Below, piece after piece: positions 63,897-64,000 of a stretch of 64,000 bases of DNA (position 1 is the first letter of the stretch; the number at the start of each line of letters is the position of its first letter). This stretch comes from Paraburkholderia monticola (GTDB taxonomy: Bacteria > Pseudomonadota > Gammaproteobacteria > Burkholderiales > Burkholderiaceae): the NCBI RefSeq assembly GCF_001580545.1, contig NZ_LRBG01000009.1, positions 62,001-126,000 on the forward strand, in the 5' to 3' direction. The notes under the pieces were generated by a model. That model made no database searches. It was given only the letters and a program-made list of their open reading frames with translations, and was not told where the DNA came from. A program made the position numbers and the translations under genes.

Positions 63897-64000
63897 ATGT
63901 CAGCCAATAACCGAATCGGTTCGAAGCGTCTCGTCGTCGGCGCGCACTACGGTCTGCGCGACTGGCTCGCACAACGCGTCACCGCCTGCGTGATGGCGGT
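63897..64000 (+). CDS. sdhD: Succinate dehydrogenase membrane anchor subunit (3' partial)
   Basis: The first 34 codons of sdhD (MSANNRIGSKRLVVGAHYG continued by LRDWLAQRVTACVMA) run off the end of the window. The WLAQRVTA stretch is typical of SdhD. It starts three bases after the sdhC stop, with sdhAB expected next. Confidence 0.9.
   Translation, partial: MSANNRIGSKRLVVGAHYGLRDWLAQRVTACVMA

Overview
The window is high-GC DNA from a beta-proteobacterium of the Burkholderiaceae, most likely Paraburkholderia or a close relative. This rests on gene content and order (acnA-prpD-prpC, a CitE-like lyase, then mdh facing gntR-sdhC-sdhD), on an intracellular PHB depolymerase, on a Burkholderia-type short H-NS, and on strongly GC-biased third codon positions. 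No tRNA, rRNA, CRISPR array, transposase, integrase or phage gene was found, so this reads as ordinary chromosomal sequence with accessory metabolic modules.

Layout. (1) 1-6.2 kb: a co-directional set of a serine-glyoxylate-type aminotransferase (cut by the window edge), an MFS carrier, a 2-keto-4-pentenoate-hydratase-like enzyme and a 1014-residue FAD/Fe-S D-2-hydroxyacid dehydrogenase, followed by a convergent AraC regulator. (2) 7.4-15.3 kb: EamA exporter, a large secreted propeller-like protein with an EF-hand loop, LysE exporter, a cNMP-domain/thioredoxin-reductase-like fusion and a DedA-rhodanese fusion. (3) 15.8-19 kb: GntP permease divergent from a sigma-54 activator with a three-half-site operator between them. 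(4) 19-27.4 kb: small proteins, serine beta-lactamase/esterase, H-NS, prfC, and a Pat-type acetyltransferase fused to a degenerate acyl-CoA-synthetase module. (5) 27.5-32.1 kb: IclR regulator divergent from an aldo/keto reductase, lactonase, SDR and FAH-family hydrolase that together resemble the non-phosphorylative L-fucose pathway. (6) 32.2-44.6 kb: thioesterase, chemoreceptor, cold-shock protein, AGE-family epimerase, MgtC-like protein, hydroxyacyl-CoA dehydrogenase, flavin reductase-like protein, cupin, PhaZ and GST. (7) 44.6-53.7 kb: CopA copper ATPase with a CueR-type promoter, an FMN-binding protein, a DUF1254 lipoprotein and a 1256-residue AsmA/DUF748 protein. (8) 53.8-64 kb: the propionate/TCA block. 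On the minus strand are a CitE-like lyase, prpC, an MliC-like periplasmic protein, prpD and acnA, with mdh upstream; gntR and sdhCD run the other way.

Two small-scale patterns cross these regions. A 23-bp sequence occurs four times in three intergenic regions (8.3, 15.6, 21.9 and 22.3 kb). A CTAGGGAAAACCCTAG-like motif occurs five times, only in front of genes (28.4, 38.9 twice, 62.15 and 62.5 kb). Neither is explained by the annotated genes. Protein names are family-level readings from motifs and context; no database search was run.
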